Shown: positions 25,197-34,683 of the stretch, piece after piece
Position numbering within the stretch: position 1 is the first letter of the stretch
How the letters are laid out: each line of letters begins with the position of its first letter
Assembly (NCBI GenBank): GCA_943842245.1
Contig: CALTAJ010000001.1
Span: 62,001 to 126,000, forward strand
DNA from: an uncultured Flavobacteriaceae bacterium
GTDB taxonomy: Bacteria; Bacteroidota; Bacteroidia; Flavobacteriales; Flavobacteriaceae
Length of the DNA: 64,000 bases
Direction: 5' to 3'
The notes under the pieces: generated by a model
What the model saw: the letters and a program-made list of their open reading frames with translations, nothing else
Told to the model about the DNA's origin: nothing
The model's database searches: none
Made by a program: the position numbers and the translations under genes

Positions 25197-26183
25197 GTGC
25201 AAATAAAAAACAAATTACCTGTTACAGTATTAAGTGGCTTTTTAGGAGCTGGAAAAACAACTCTTCTAAATCATATTTTACATAATAAAGAAGGTCTGAA
25301 AGTAGCTGTTATAGTTAATGATATGAGTGAGGTTAACATAGATGCAGAGTTAGTGAAAAATGAAAATACGCTTTCTCGAACAGAGGAAAAGCTTGTTGAA
25401 ATGAGTAATGGCTGTATTTGCTGCACCTTAAGAGAGGACCTTATGATTGAAGTTGAACGCCTTGCAAAAGAAAATCGTTTTGACTATCTGCTTATCGAAA
25501 GCACGGGAATTAGCGAACCGGTTCCAGTTGCTCAAACATTTTCTTTTGCAGATGAAGAAAACGGCATTGATCTTTCTAAATTTAGCACCATAGATACAAT
25601 GGTTACAGTAGTTGATGCATTCAATTTTTTTAAAGACTTTGCTAGTCCAGAAAAATTAGTAGATAGAGAATTAACTGATATTGAAGGGGATTATCGAACT
25701 ATAGTAGATTTATTAACTGATCAAATCGAATTCGCCAATGTAATTATTCTAAACAAAACAGATTTGGTTGATAAGAATACATTAGGTGTAATAAAAGAGG
25801 TCATACACAAACTTAATCCGAAAGCAATAATCATCGAGTCTAGTTTTAGTAAAGTTGCACTTAGTAAAATCATAAATACAGGTTTATTTGATTTTGAAGA
25901 GGCAGAACAAAATGCAGGTTGGATCGAAGAACTAGGAAAAGAGGAACATAATCCTGAGACGGATGAATACGGAATTAGTTCTTTTGTTTTTAAAAGTAAA
26001 AAGCCTTTTGATCCTGACCGTTTTTGGAACTACTTACAGCATGATTTTCCAGGTACTATATTACGTAGCAAAGGATTATTTTGGTTAGCATCTAGACCAG
26101 ATCAAGCACTAGTTTGGAACCAGGCAGGTGCTTCTTTAAAGGCAGATAGCGCAGGGGGTTTGGTGGTCCAGTATGCCATATGA
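25197..26183 (+). CDS. zigA: COG0523 (CobW/ZigA) GTPase, main part; gene frameshifted near its 3' end
   Basis: 328 residues from a GTG start. The P-loop GFLGAGKTT is at residues 14-22 and the metal motif GCICC at 72-76; a CobW C-terminal domain begins near residue 260 ([19 protein letters not shown]). COG0523 proteins of this kind use GTP to deliver zinc to client enzymes under zinc starvation. The frame ends abruptly after SAGG; the expected continuation ([10 protein letters not shown]...) lies in the next frame, from 26159. Removing one base from the G5 run at 26154-26158 gives a continuous protein of about 406 residues, the normal ZigA length. So this is a frameshifted gene, a sequencing error or, less likely, a programmed shift. 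The operator upstream supports Zur control. Confidence 0.85.
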   Translation: MQIKNKLPVTVLSGFLGAGKTTLLNHILHNKEGLKVAVIVNDMSEVNIDAELVKNENTLSRTEEKLVEMSNGCICCTLREDLMIEVERLAKENRFDYLLIESTGISEPVPVAQTFSFADEENGIDLSKFSTIDTMVTVVDAFNFFKDFASPEKLVDRELTDIEGDYRTIVDLLTDQIEFANVIILNKTDLVDKNTLGVIKEVIHKLNPKAIIIESSFSKVALSKIINTGLFDFEEAEQNAGWIEELGKEEHNPETDEYGISSFVFKSKKPFDPDRFWNYLQHDFPGTILRSKGLFWLASRPDQALVWNQAGASLKADSAGGLVVQYAI

Positions 26184-26418
26184 AAGTCGAATTCGACAAG
26201 TTGCATTTGTTGAAAACATAAAACTAATTGAAAGTGATTGGGATGTTAATTTTGGTGATCGAAAAAATGAGATTGTCTTTATCGGTCAAAATTTAGATAA
26301 AAAACTAATTTATTCACATTTAAATGAGTGCCTTGCCAATGATAAAGAATTAGCTACTTCTAATTGGAAATTAGGCTATCAAGATGAATGGCCAGTTGAA
26401 AGAGCATACGCTTTGTAA
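26173..26418 (+). pseudogene. C-terminal fragment of the ZigA-type GTPase (out of frame)
   Basis: 81 codons from an ATG at 26173, though the homologous reading begins earlier in this frame at WWSS (26159). Blocks such as ESDWDVNFGDRKNEIVFIGQ and LIYSHLNECLAND are the end of the CobW C-terminal domain (GDR..E.VFIG, L...LL.D). It has no independent start context and overlaps the first fragment by 11 bases. It therefore belongs to the same gene as the upstream GTPase and is not a separate protein, unless translation is coupled and the two halves assemble. Confidence 0.8.
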
Positions 26419-26478
26419 ATAATCACTTATATTGAAAAGAGATAACTATATCGAATTGTATCTCAAAAATAAACTGTA

Positions 26479-27849
26479 ATGGAATCACATATATTACCTC
26501 TTATTAAATCTAAACGAATAATATTTCTTTATGTAAAGTGTATAATCATGAGTTTAATGATGTGTCTGAATTCACTTAATATTTCTGCTCAACATAACCA
26601 CGAACACAAGGGACTTCAACATTGGGAAATTCCAAGCAAAAATCCTGACCGAATTATCTTGACATTTCTTGGAGATCCTGCAACATCAAGAGCAGTAACT
26701 TGGCGCACTGATAGCACAATTAAGAATGGCTTTTCTCAGATTGCAGAGGCGACAGTTAACTCGAATTTTACAGAAAATACGATACGTTATAAAGCTATTA
26801 CAGAACCATTTGATTTGGGTTTATATAAAGGAAATAACTCGTTAAAAGTTAACTATCACAGTGTAGTATTTCAGCAACTTAAGCCAGATAAAATTTATGC
26901 TTACAGGGTTGGAGATGGTACTAAATATTGGTCAGAGTGGATCCAATTTAAAACAGCCAAAAAAGAGTATGCTCCTACTAAATTTGTATATTTTGGAGAT
27001 GCTCAGAACGATATCCTTTCCCATTGGTCACGTGTCATTCGGATGGCCTATCAAACTGCACCAGACGCTTCTTTTGTAATCCATGCAGGTGATCTCATCA
27101 ACAGTGCTCATAGTGATTATGAATGGGCTCAATGGTATAAAGCTGGTGGGTTTATTCACAGTCAATGGACTGCAATACCTGTAGTAGGAAACCATGAATT
27201 TAGAGCCTTAATCAATGGAAATGAGAGAAAACTTTCCATTCAATGGAAACCTCAATTTACATTACCTGTTGAAAAAGAATTAGATAATAAATTACACGAG
27301 ACTGTCTATACAGTAGATTATCAAAACATTCGAATTATTGTTCTAAACTCAAACGGTATGTTCGAAAAACAAACCAAATACATTGAGCAGCAGCTAAAAA
27401 CATCTCCTGCCAAATGGAATATTGTTACTTGTCATCATTCAGTTTTTTCACCTGCTGTTGGACGTGATTTTAAATATGCAAGAAAAAAATGGAAGCCCCT
27501 ATTTGATCAATACAATGTTGATTTAGTTCTTAACGGTCATGACCACACTTATGCTCGTGGACATGTTCCTAAAATTTCAATAACTAATGAAACTGAAAAT
27601 ATAGGCACTATTTATGTGACTTCTGTCAGTGGGCCAAAGCAATATGACTTAGATAAAAAACAAATCGAAACCTACTCAAAAGAAGGTTACCAATTGGATA
27701 AATCTGCCGAGCAAACTCAATTTTTTCAAGTCATAACTGTAGATGAGAATAAATTGACATATGTGGCCTATACAGCATTAGGTAAAGAATATGACAGAGC
27801 TGTAATCAAAAAAGATTTTGATACAGGAATAAAAAACTTTTCAGATTAA
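26479..27849 (+). CDS. Purple-acid-phosphatase-like metallophosphoesterase, exported
   Basis: 456 residues. A signal region of about 37 residues ends at ISAQ; a closer start is Met24 (MSLMMCLNSLN). The mature N-terminus is His-rich (HNHEHKG). An Fn3-like N-terminal domain (ILTFLGDPATSRAVTWRTDS) precedes the calcineurin-type domain with metal-binding motifs FGDAQND, HAGDLI, VGNHEF, CHHS and GHDHTYARG. It probably removes phosphate from organic esters in the periplasm or outside. It follows the GTPase gene by 60 bases and may share its control; the His-rich tail and metal site fit a zinc context but do not prove it. Confidence 0.9.
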   Translation: MESHILPLIKSKRIIFLYVKCIIMSLMMCLNSLNISAQHNHEHKGLQHWEIPSKNPDRIILTFLGDPATSRAVTWRTDSTIKNGFSQIAEATVNSNFTENTIRYKAITEPFDLGLYKGNNSLKVNYHSVVFQQLKPDKIYAYRVGDGTKYWSEWIQFKTAKKEYAPTKFVYFGDAQNDILSHWSRVIRMAYQTAPDASFVIHAGDLINSAHSDYEWAQWYKAGGFIHSQWTAIPVVGNHEFRALINGNERKLSIQWKPQFTLPVEKELDNKLHETVYTVDYQNIRIIVLNSNGMFEKQTKYIEQQLKTSPAKWNIVTCHHSVFSPAVGRDFKYARKKWKPLFDQYNVDLVLNGHDHTYARGHVPKISITNETENIGTIYVTSVSGPKQYDLDKKQIETYSKEGYQLDKSAEQTQFFQVITVDENKLTYVAYTALGKEYDRAVIKKDFDTGIKNFSD

Positions 27850-27937
27850 TAAATAAATTGAATTTATTCTTTTAGAAACGAATATTAACATTTTCAATAG
27901 TACCTATTTTGAATTGGACTACGGGGGTTCTCTAATT

Positions 27938-28669
27938 TTAAAGCTTTTCTGATAGTGGAGTTTTTGGAGCTTTCCAAATTGTATATAACGAATCTAAGTC
28001 ATAAGTCAAAGCAGTAGGATCAAGATCGATTAGTCCATCTCCATAGGCGCGCTGGAGAATATCCTCTATTAAAAAGTCTTCATAATTAGTTCCTGGATTA
28101 TAAGTGTCTTTAAGGGAAAGTTTAAATAATGAAGCTGTAGTTTGGTAAACAAACGCTCTCCACCCGTTACGCAATTCTTTAATCAAACTATGAGTAGTTT
28201 CTCCCGTTTGACGATGGACTAATTTAATCAAAATTCTTCCTTGAGAACGCGAAAGTTTTTTTAATTCTTCTTCAAATTCATCATATATGAAATTTTCAAT
28301 TCGTTTAATATAAGTTTTCTTTTTTCGATTACTCTTTATATTCTTAAGACGTATACTTAAGGTGTCTAAACGATCCGAAGCTAGTTTAGCATAGGGATAT
28401 ACTCGTAAAGTACGATTTCGTAAAATCACATATTGCCTTAATTCTTTAATACTGCTAAAAGTTAAGGGCTGAAAAAGAACTACCTCTTCTAGTCGAATTC
28501 CTGCTTGAGGAATAGAATCTGTTTCAAACTTGAAGAGTAATTCTCCATCAAAATTATTAGGTGCCTCAATTTGAGCTAAACCAAAAAAAGAATTAATAAA
28601 AAATGCAAAAACGAATACTTTTTGATTTAAGGAATTAGGTCTATTTGTATTAAGTTTATCAAAACACAT
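27938..28669 (-). CDS. DUF4294-domain protein
   Basis: 243 residues. A hydrophobic N-terminal segment (VFVFAFFINSFFGLAQ, residues about 18-33) is a signal peptide. The conserved block is LRQYVILRNRTLRVYPYAKLA, then SRSQGRILIKLVHRQTGETTHSLIKELRNGWRAF in two stretches, the DUF4294 pattern. Function unknown; the family is restricted to Bacteroidota and probably works in the envelope. The exact start is uncertain, since the first 17 residues are polar. Convergent with the phosphatase, divergent from the M42 peptidase. Confidence 0.85.
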   Translation of the reverse strand: MCFDKLNTNRPNSLNQKVFVFAFFINSFFGLAQIEAPNNFDGELLFKFETDSIPQAGIRLEEVVLFQPLTFSSIKELRQYVILRNRTLRVYPYAKLASDRLDTLSIRLKNIKSNRKKKTYIKRIENFIYDEFEEELKKLSRSQGRILIKLVHRQTGETTHSLIKELRNGWRAFVYQTTASLFKLSLKDTYNPGTNYEDFLIEDILQRAYGDGLIDLDPTALTYDLDSLYTIWKAPKTPLSEKL

Positions 28670-28750
28670 TATGTCGACAAGATTAATTAATTTTTAAGAA
28701 ATCAAAAATACAAATATTTTGTAGGCACTAATTTTATTAGGGAATATTCT

Positions 28751-28758
28751 TACTTTTG
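28751..28758 (+). promoter_or_regulatory. -7 element of the M42 peptidase gene
   Basis: TACTTTTG matches TAnnTTTG 25 bases before the ATG at 28784. A TTTG lies upstream (28718-28721) but 29 bases away, which is too far for the usual spacing. Confidence 0.35.
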
Positions 28759-28783
28759 AATCTGTAAATTCAAATAAATATTT

Positions 28784-29863
28784 ATGAATATTCTCGACAA
28801 AAAATCAATTACATTTTTAGAAAATTATTTAAATAATGCTGCACCAACAGGTTATGAAAGTAATGGACAAAAAATTTGGATGAATTATCTGGAGCCTTAC
28901 GTAGATGAATTTATTACAGATACGTATGGAACTGCCGTTGGCGTAATAAACCCAGACGCAAAATATAAGGTAGTAATTGAAGGACACTCAGATGAAATTT
29001 CTTGGTATGTTAATTATATAACTGACAATGGACTCATCTATGTTATTAGAAACGGTGGAAGCGATCATCAGATTGCACCATCTAAATGGGTAAATATACA
29101 TACCAAGAAAGGAATTGTACAAGGTGTTTTTGGTTGGCCAGCAATACATACTCGTAAAAATGGAAAAGAAGAGATTCCTAAACTAGATAATATCTTTATT
29201 GATGTTGGTGCAAAAGATAAAAAGGAGGTTGTAAAAATGGGAATTCACGTTGGTTGTGTGATAACCTATCCTGATACTTTTAAAGTATTAAATAAAGATA
29301 AGTTTCTTTGCCGAGCAATTGATAACAGAGCAGGTGGTTTCATGATTGCACAAGTAGCTCGATTAATTTCTGAAAATAAAATTAAACTTCCCTTTGGATT
29401 GTACATAACGAATTCCGTTCAAGAAGAGGTAGGTTTAAGAGGTGCGGAGATGATAACTCAAACACTAAATCCAAACTTAGCACTTGTAACAGATGTATGC
29501 CACGACACTACTACTCCAATGATTAATAAAAAAACAGAAGGACATACTGAAATAGGTAAAGGACCTGTTATTTCTTATGCTCCAGCTGTTCAAAATAATT
29601 TAAGAGAACGAATTATTGAAACCGCAGAAAAAAATAAAATCCCTTTCCAAAGATTAGCTTCTTCTCGTTTCACAGGAACTGACACAGATGCTTTTGCTTA
29701 CAGTAATGGTGGGGTTGCATCTGCTTTAATATCACTTCCTTTGCGTTATATGCATACTACAGTTGAAATGGTACATCGTAAAGATGTTGAAAATGTTATA
29801 AAATTAATTTATGAAACTCTTCTTACTATTAAAAACGGAGAGTCATTTAGTTACTTTGACTAA
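28784..29863 (+). CDS. M42-family metallopeptidase (aminopeptidase)
   Basis: 359 residues. Metal ligands sit in EGHSDEISW (first His and Asp), RAIDNRAGG (bridging Asp), VQEEVGLRGA (catalytic Glu pair), TDVCHD and a C-terminal RYMHTTVEMVH. M42 enzymes are cytoplasmic dodecameric aminopeptidases that trim short peptides. No signal peptide is present. Single-gene unit between the DUF4294 gene and the convergent pyrD. Confidence 0.94.
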   Translation: MNILDKKSITFLENYLNNAAPTGYESNGQKIWMNYLEPYVDEFITDTYGTAVGVINPDAKYKVVIEGHSDEISWYVNYITDNGLIYVIRNGGSDHQIAPSKWVNIHTKKGIVQGVFGWPAIHTRKNGKEEIPKLDNIFIDVGAKDKKEVVKMGIHVGCVITYPDTFKVLNKDKFLCRAIDNRAGGFMIAQVARLISENKIKLPFGLYITNSVQEEVGLRGAEMITQTLNPNLALVTDVCHDTTTPMINKKTEGHTEIGKGPVISYAPAVQNNLRERIIETAEKNKIPFQRLASSRFTGTDTDAFAYSNGGVASALISLPLRYMHTTVEMVHRKDVENVIKLIYETLLTIKNGESFSYFD

Positions 29864-29891
29864 AATAATTTAAGATAAATAGTATAAATTT

Positions 29892-30917
29892 TTATTTAAT
29901 AGCTCTTTTTAGAATAGACTTGTTTATTCTTTTTACTACTCCTGGCCCCTCATAAACAAACCCAGTATAAAGTTGAATTAAAGAGGCTCCAGCATCTAAC
30001 TTTTCGATAGCATCATTTGGCTTATGTATACCTCCTACTCCAATAATTGGAAAAGCGTTTTTACTTTTTTTAGCCAAAAAACGTATTACATCTGTACTCT
30101 TGTCTTTAATTGGCCTTCCACTAAGTCCACCCGCTTCATTTCTGTTAAATGACTTTATATCATCTCTATTAACAGTAGTGTTGGTTGCTATCACTCCATC
30201 AATTTTAAGTGAGATAACTATTTCTATAATATCTATAAGTTGATCTTCACTCAAATCTGGGGCTATTTTTAATAAAATTGGTTTTGGAGATACCTGTTTA
30301 AGGTTTAAATCTTTTAAAGTTGATAGAAGATTCTTCAATGGCTTCTTATCCTGAAGCGCTCTTAAATCGGGAGTATTTGGAGAACTCACATTGACAACAA
30401 AATAATCTACAAATTGGTAAAGAGTATTAAAACAATAGACATAATCACTAATTGCTTCCTCATTAGGTGTAGTTTTATTTTTACCTATATTGCCTCCGAT
30501 TAAAACACTTTTGTTTTTCTTTAATCGACTAACAGCAGCGTCCACTCCTTCATTATTGAAACCTAATCGATTAATAAGACCTTCGTCTTCAATGAGGCGA
30601 AACATTCGTTTCTTTGGATTTCCATCCTGAGGCCTAGGAGTAAGTGTCCCTATTTCAATGAAGCCAAAGCCAAAGTTTGCAAGTTCATCGTAAAGCTTAG
30701 CATCCTTATCAAAACCAGCTGCTAGACCAACTGGATTGGGAAATGTTAAACCAAATAAATTTTGTTCTAATCTTTTGTCATTTAAAACATAAATAAAGCG
30801 CAATAATTTAGTTACACCGGGAATTTTATTGACAAATTTAATAGAGTTAAAAACAGTATGGTGCACCCATTCAGGATCAAATAAAAATAGAAACGGTTTT
30901 ACAATTAAATGATACAT
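29892..30917 (-). CDS. pyrD: Dihydroorotate dehydrogenase (quinone), class 2
   Basis: 341 residues. The N-terminal amphipathic helix ([17 protein letters not shown]) anchors class 2 enzymes to the membrane. Further signs are [39 protein letters not shown] (catalytic Ser, as in class 2) and the FMN block [21 protein letters not shown]. It oxidises dihydroorotate to orotate with quinone, the fourth step of pyrimidine synthesis. The ATG lies 6 bases beyond the T-run of a strong terminator hairpin (30924-30951), an unusual leader; see findings. Confidence 0.96.
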   Translation of the reverse strand: MYHLIVKPFLFLFDPEWVHHTVFNSIKFVNKIPGVTKLLRFIYVLNDKRLEQNLFGLTFPNPVGLAAGFDKDAKLYDELANFGFGFIEIGTLTPRPQDGNPKKRMFRLIEDEGLINRLGFNNEGVDAAVSRLKKNKSVLIGGNIGKNKTTPNEEAISDYVYCFNTLYQFVDYFVVNVSSPNTPDLRALQDKKPLKNLLSTLKDLNLKQVSPKPILLKIAPDLSEDQLIDIIEIVISLKIDGVIATNTTVNRDDIKSFNRNEAGGLSGRPIKDKSTDVIRFLAKKSKNAFPIIGVGGIHKPNDAIEKLDAGASLIQLYTGFVYEGPGVVKRINKSILKRAIK

Positions 30918-30923
30918 ATGATT

Positions 30924-30951
30924 AAAAAAAATCCCGCGTCCTGCGGGATTT
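30924..30951 (-). terminator. Intrinsic terminator after yajC, abutting the pyrD start
   Basis: Reverse strand: AAATCCCGC (30951-30943), loop AGGAC, GCGGGATTT (30937-30929), then five more T. It is a GC-rich 9-bp hairpin with a T-run, the clearest terminator in the window. It begins 12 bases after the yajC stop and ends 6 bases before the pyrD ATG. Confidence 0.8.
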
Positions 30952-30962
30952 AAAGTAAATTA

Positions 30963-31256
30963 TTATTTTGCAGGTGGAGAGTTCAACTTGGAACTCATAT
31001 CTAATGAAATAGCCGATCGTTCTATTTTTAATTTTCCTGCTAATGTTTCAACAATGCATGTGTTGTCTTTATCATTCAACTCCATTATCTTAGCATGAAC
31101 TCCACTCTTAGTAATAATACGATCTCCTTTTTTAATGGAGTTCATAAAGCTTTTTTCCTTTTTTTGTCTCCTTTGTTGAGGTAAAATGATGAAAAAGAAA
31201 AAAACCACCAACATTAAAAGCAAAAAAGGAAGTTGCCCTGATAAACCTTCTGACAT
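30963..31256 (-). CDS. yajC: Preprotein translocase subunit YajC
   Basis: 97 residues. One N-terminal membrane segment (LPFLLLMLVVFFFFIILPQ, residues 9-27) is followed by QRRQKKEKSFMNSIKKGDRI and the beta domain ITKSGVHAKIMELND, the YajC pattern. It associates with SecDF and SecYEG at the inner membrane. It follows the DUF1573 gene by 12 bases, and the terminator at 30924-30951 closes the unit. Confidence 0.93.
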   Translation of the reverse strand: MSEGLSGQLPFLLLMLVVFFFFIILPQQRRQKKEKSFMNSIKKGDRIITKSGVHAKIMELNDKDNTCIVETLAGKLKIERSAISLDMSSKLNSPPAK

Positions 31257-31268
31257 TATTTTTTGTGT

Positions 31269-31766
31269 TTAGTTTTGCTGACGTGCTTTAGCTTGATCTT
31301 CACGTTGTTTTTGCTTCACTGGATCAGGAGTTACATTTGCTTTAATTCTAAGCATCTCTCTCCCTGAAGAAGTATTCGCAGAAAGAGTAACAGATTTCTG
31401 CTGTATTCCTGGCTTATTGCTAGAATCAAAATTAACAGTGATTGTTTGAGATTGACCTGGAGCAATTGGAGTATTTTTAGGATACTCTGGAACAGTACAC
31501 CCACAACTTCCTCTTGCATCAACAATTATTAAATCAGCATTTCCAGTATTTGTGAAAGAAAATTTTGTCGTTACCTTATCTCCTTCATTTATAGTTCCGA
31601 AATCGTGAGAAATGTTATCGAATGTCATTATTGGTCCTTCTGATGTTGTAGATTTTTCTGGTGAAGCAGAAGTGTTAGAGTTGTTTATCTTTTTAGCAGA
31701 GCCATCTTGACAAGAAGTAAAGGATGTAAAAGAAATGGCAATACAAATGATTAATAATTTTTTCAT
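31269..31766 (-). CDS. DUF1573-domain lipoprotein
   Basis: 165 residues. MKKLLIICIAISFTSFTSC is a lipoprotein signal with Cys19. The DUF1573 domain (residues 46-150) is an Ig/ASPM-like fold with the conserved FDFGTINEG-like block (ISHDFGTINEGDKVTTKF) and the SCGCTVPEYPK motif. Its role is unknown, but the family regularly lies between nusB and yajC in flavobacteria, as here. It may have its own promoter within the end of nusB (31788-31817). Confidence 0.9.
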   Translation of the reverse strand: MKKLLIICIAISFTSFTSCQDGSAKKINNSNTSASPEKSTTSEGPIMTFDNISHDFGTINEGDKVTTKFSFTNTGNADLIIVDARGSCGCTVPEYPKNTPIAPGQSQTITVNFDSSNKPGIQQKSVTLSANTSSGREMLRIKANVTPDPVKQKQREDQAKARQQN

Positions 31767-31787
31767 TTTTTTATTTTAAAATATAAT

Positions 31788-31817
31788 CAAAAATAACAAA
31801 AAAAGTCATTACAACAA
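31788..31817 (-). promoter_or_regulatory. Candidate promoter of the DUF1573-yajC unit
   Basis: Reverse strand: TTG (31817-31815), 19 bases, TATTTTTG (31795-31788), matching the Bacteroidota pattern. It overlaps the nusB stop and lies 21 bases upstream of the DUF1573 ATG. Confidence 0.45.
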
Positions 31818-32753
31818 GCCTCTTCCTTCTTTGATCATTCGTTTTTTATCGATAAATTCTCGTACTAATTTATCCAGAACTCCATTTATAAAATTATTAC
31901 TGTTAGGAGTTGAATAATCCTTAGCTATTTCTAAATATTCGTTAAGTGAAACCTTTGGTGGTATTTTAGGGAAATAAAGTAACTCAGCTATAGCAATTTT
32001 GAGAATAACTTGATCAATACGTGCTATTCTTTCTGCCCCCCAATTAGGCGTCTTTCCTTCCAATTCTTTTAATAACATTTCTTCTTTTGTAATAGCCTTT
32101 TCAAGAAGCTCAATTCCAAACTGTAAATCATCAGTATTTTCAATTAATTTCGGGAACTTTAAACTTTGTAGATTATTAAGATCAAGTTGCTTAAGTGTTT
32201 TTAATATAAAAGTATTTACTACAGGGAGATCATCTATCCATGTTAAATTATGATCCTCCAAATAATTATAAAGATAAGATGAAGGAGCAATAGAGTTCTT
32301 AAAGGATTTAATTAACCATTGAAGATCATCTTTTTCAGATGGCTTCTTGTTATTAAAATAGGTTTCAAATACTTTCTTAGAAATCATCTCTTCAACCAAG
32401 TCCTTCATAAAAACAAATTCCAAATCCCAACGTATAAAAATTTTGTTCTTAAGTTGTTTTTGTAAAATACTATGATTATTTATGAAATCAAGAAAACGAT
32501 TCTCAGATAGATACTTGAGCTTAAAATACTTTTCATCTTTAATGATCTGATGTTTATTGTAAGCAATAAGTTGATTATCAACATATTGTTTTATTGCCTT
32601 CAAAAGCCCAAGAATAAGAAGATACAAATCAAATGTTTTAGCTACACTTTCCTTAAAAAAAGCGATTTCATCTTCTACTTTTTTTTCTTTTGAAAGAGTA
32701 TAGGAATAAACCGATTGCATAACCTTAATGCGGATATGTCGACGTGTAAGCAT
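31809..32753 (-). CDS. nusB: Transcription antitermination factor NusB (long Bacteroidota form)
   Basis: 314 residues, about twice the length of E. coli NusB, as usual in Bacteroidota. The N-terminus MLTRRHIRIKVMQSVYSY is the NusB RNA-binding start. The conserved C-terminal block is RIARIDQVILKIAIAEL followed by KVSLNEYLEIAKDYST and FINGVLDKLVRE. The middle 130 residues are a helical insertion. NusB with NusE promotes antitermination on rRNA operons. Confidence 0.93.
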   Translation of the reverse strand: MLTRRHIRIKVMQSVYSYTLSKEKKVEDEIAFFKESVAKTFDLYLLILGLLKAIKQYVDNQLIAYNKHQIIKDEKYFKLKYLSENRFLDFINNHSILQKQLKNKIFIRWDLEFVFMKDLVEEMISKKVFETYFNNKKPSEKDDLQWLIKSFKNSIAPSSYLYNYLEDHNLTWIDDLPVVNTFILKTLKQLDLNNLQSLKFPKLIENTDDLQFGIELLEKAITKEEMLLKELEGKTPNWGAERIARIDQVILKIAIAELLYFPKIPPKVSLNEYLEIAKDYSTPNSNNFINGVLDKLVREFIDKKRMIKEGRGLL

Positions 32754-32855
32754 GTATCAGAACTTTAAAAGCTAAATTAAATTAATAATGTTAATCAACA
32801 GTTTAAAGTTTAAAAAAGTTTTATTGTTGAAATAATTAATACATCTCCATTTGAT

Positions 32856-32863
32856 TACCTTTG
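32856..32863 (+). promoter_or_regulatory. -7 element before the ABC exporter gene
   Basis: TACCTTTG matches TAnnTTTG and ends 8 bases before the ATG at 32872. It overlaps the region that a TTG start at 32851 would make coding, which argues for the ATG start and a very short leader. Confidence 0.45.
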
Positions 32864-32871
32864 AAAGTCTC

Positions 32872-34626
32872 ATGAATGCACTTAAATATCTTAATAAATA
32901 TTTTTACAAGTATCGAACTAAACTCTTTCTTGGATTCTTAATTACGATAATAGCGAGAATTTTCTCTCTATTTGCTCCGCGTTTAATTGGAAACTCACTC
33001 ACTGCTGTAGAAAAATATCTTCAATCAGAAAATCATGATTTTGAAAAAATTCAACACATATTAATGATTAATATTTTAATAATTATTGGTGCCACTTTTA
33101 TTTCTGGTTTTTTTACTTTTTTAATGCGTCAAACAATCATCAACGTCTCTCGCTTTATCGAATTTGATTTAAAAAATGAGATCTTTTGGCATTATCAAAA
33201 GTTGACTCAACGTTTTTATAAAAACAATAGAACAGGGGATTTAATGAGTAGAATCAGTGAGGATGTAAGTAAAGTAAGAATGTATGTAGGTCCAGCTTTT
33301 ATGTATAGTATAAATACAATTTCACTATTCATAATTGTGATTTCATACATGATTAGTATTGCACCAATACTAACTTTATATACAATTTTACCACTTCCTA
33401 TACTATCTTTTACAATTTATAAATTGAGTCGTATTATTAATGAGAAAAGCACTTTAGTTCAAGAAGTTTTGTCAAAAATGTCATCTAGTGCACAAGAGAG
33501 CTTTAGCGGAATCGCTGTTATTAAATCTTATAATCTTCATTCTAAAATATATAATAAATTTAATGATTTAGCAATTGAGAGTTATCAAAAAAACATGTCC
33601 CTAGTAAAGGTGCAAGCTTGGTTTTTTCCACTTATGATTCTATTAATTGGCTGCAGTAATTTAATTGTTATCTATATAGGCGGAAATCAATACATCAACA
33701 ATGAGATTGAAATTGGAGTTCTTGCTGAGTTTATAATTTATGTAAATATGCTTACCTGGCCAGTTGCTGTTGTGGGCTGGATAACATCTATTGTGCAGCA
33801 AGCAGAAGCATCTCAAAAAAGAATTAATAGTTTTTTAAAAGAACAACCTGAAATTATTGATGGTAAAGGCGTAGATAAATTTATTAAAGGTGAAATAGAA
33901 TTGAACAATGTATCGTTGTTGTACCCTGAAACTCAAATCGAGGCTCTAAAAGGGGTTAGTTTAAAAATTTCCGAGGGCAGTACTGTAGGTATAATTGGAA
34001 ATATTGGATCTGGAAAATCTTCCATCCTAGATATTATTTCCAGACTTTATGATCCCTCTAAGGGATCTATTAAATTAGACGGTGTTGATATGAAAGAATA
34101 TACATTAGATCAAATAAGAGAAAATATTGGTTATATACCTCAAAATGCTTTTCTATTTTCTGAAAGTATTGAAGATAATATTCGTTTTGGAGCGCAAAAA
34201 ATTGAATTAAAAGACATCAAAGAAGCAAGTAAAAAAGCTGCAGTTCACCAAAATATAATTAGTTTTAAAGATAGCTATGATACATTACTAGGCGAACGTG
34301 GGGTAACTCTTTCAGGTGGTCAAATTCAACGTATCTCAATTGCAAGAGCTCTGATTAAAAATTCTAAAATTTTATTGTTAGATGATTGTCTTTCTGCAGT
34401 TGATACTGATACAGAAGAAGAAATCTTGAAAAATCTAAAAAATATTTCAACAAAAAAAACTACCGTAATTGTAAGTCATAGAATTTCATCTCTTAAACAT
34501 GCTGATAAAATTATAGTTCTAGAAAATGGTGAGATTATTCAACAAGGAAAACATTCAGATTTAATAGAATCTAAAGGTTATTACAAAGAATTATTTGAAA
34601 AACAACAAACTGAAAGGGTTAAATAA
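32872..34626 (+). CDS. ABC exporter, MsbA/ABCB-like fused membrane and ATPase domains
   Basis: 584 residues from the ATG at 32872; the frame opens at a TTG at 32851, but a promoter element lies between. Six membrane segments (residues about 20-310) precede an ATPase domain with Walker A GNIGSGKSS, Q-loop YIPQNAFLFSESI, signature LSGGQIQR, Walker B ILLLDDCLSAVD and the H-loop VSHRISS. It resembles lipid A/lipid or multidrug half-transporters acting as homodimers; the substrate is unknown. The PUR-like gene follows 57 bases later on the same strand. Confidence 0.93.
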   Translation: MNALKYLNKYFYKYRTKLFLGFLITIIARIFSLFAPRLIGNSLTAVEKYLQSENHDFEKIQHILMINILIIIGATFISGFFTFLMRQTIINVSRFIEFDLKNEIFWHYQKLTQRFYKNNRTGDLMSRISEDVSKVRMYVGPAFMYSINTISLFIIVISYMISIAPILTLYTILPLPILSFTIYKLSRIINEKSTLVQEVLSKMSSSAQESFSGIAVIKSYNLHSKIYNKFNDLAIESYQKNMSLVKVQAWFFPLMILLIGCSNLIVIYIGGNQYINNEIEIGVLAEFIIYVNMLTWPVAVVGWITSIVQQAEASQKRINSFLKEQPEIIDGKGVDKFIKGEIELNNVSLLYPETQIEALKGVSLKISEGSTVGIIGNIGSGKSSILDIISRLYDPSKGSIKLDGVDMKEYTLDQIRENIGYIPQNAFLFSESIEDNIRFGAQKIELKDIKEASKKAAVHQNIISFKDSYDTLLGERGVTLSGGQIQRISIARALIKNSKILLLDDCLSAVDTDTEEEILKNLKNISTKKTTVIVSHRISSLKHADKIIVLENGEIIQQGKHSDLIESKGYYKELFEKQQTERVK

Positions 34627-34683
34627 TTTGTTTTAGTTGTTTTTTTTAATAAAATTGTCAAATACAATTAACAATAAATTGAG

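Noticed and set aside
27852..27868. AATAAAT-TGA-ATTTATT repeat followed by CTTTT after the phosphatase gene, a possible terminator.
   Set aside because: The stem is entirely A-T and the T-run is short; stability is too low to call.
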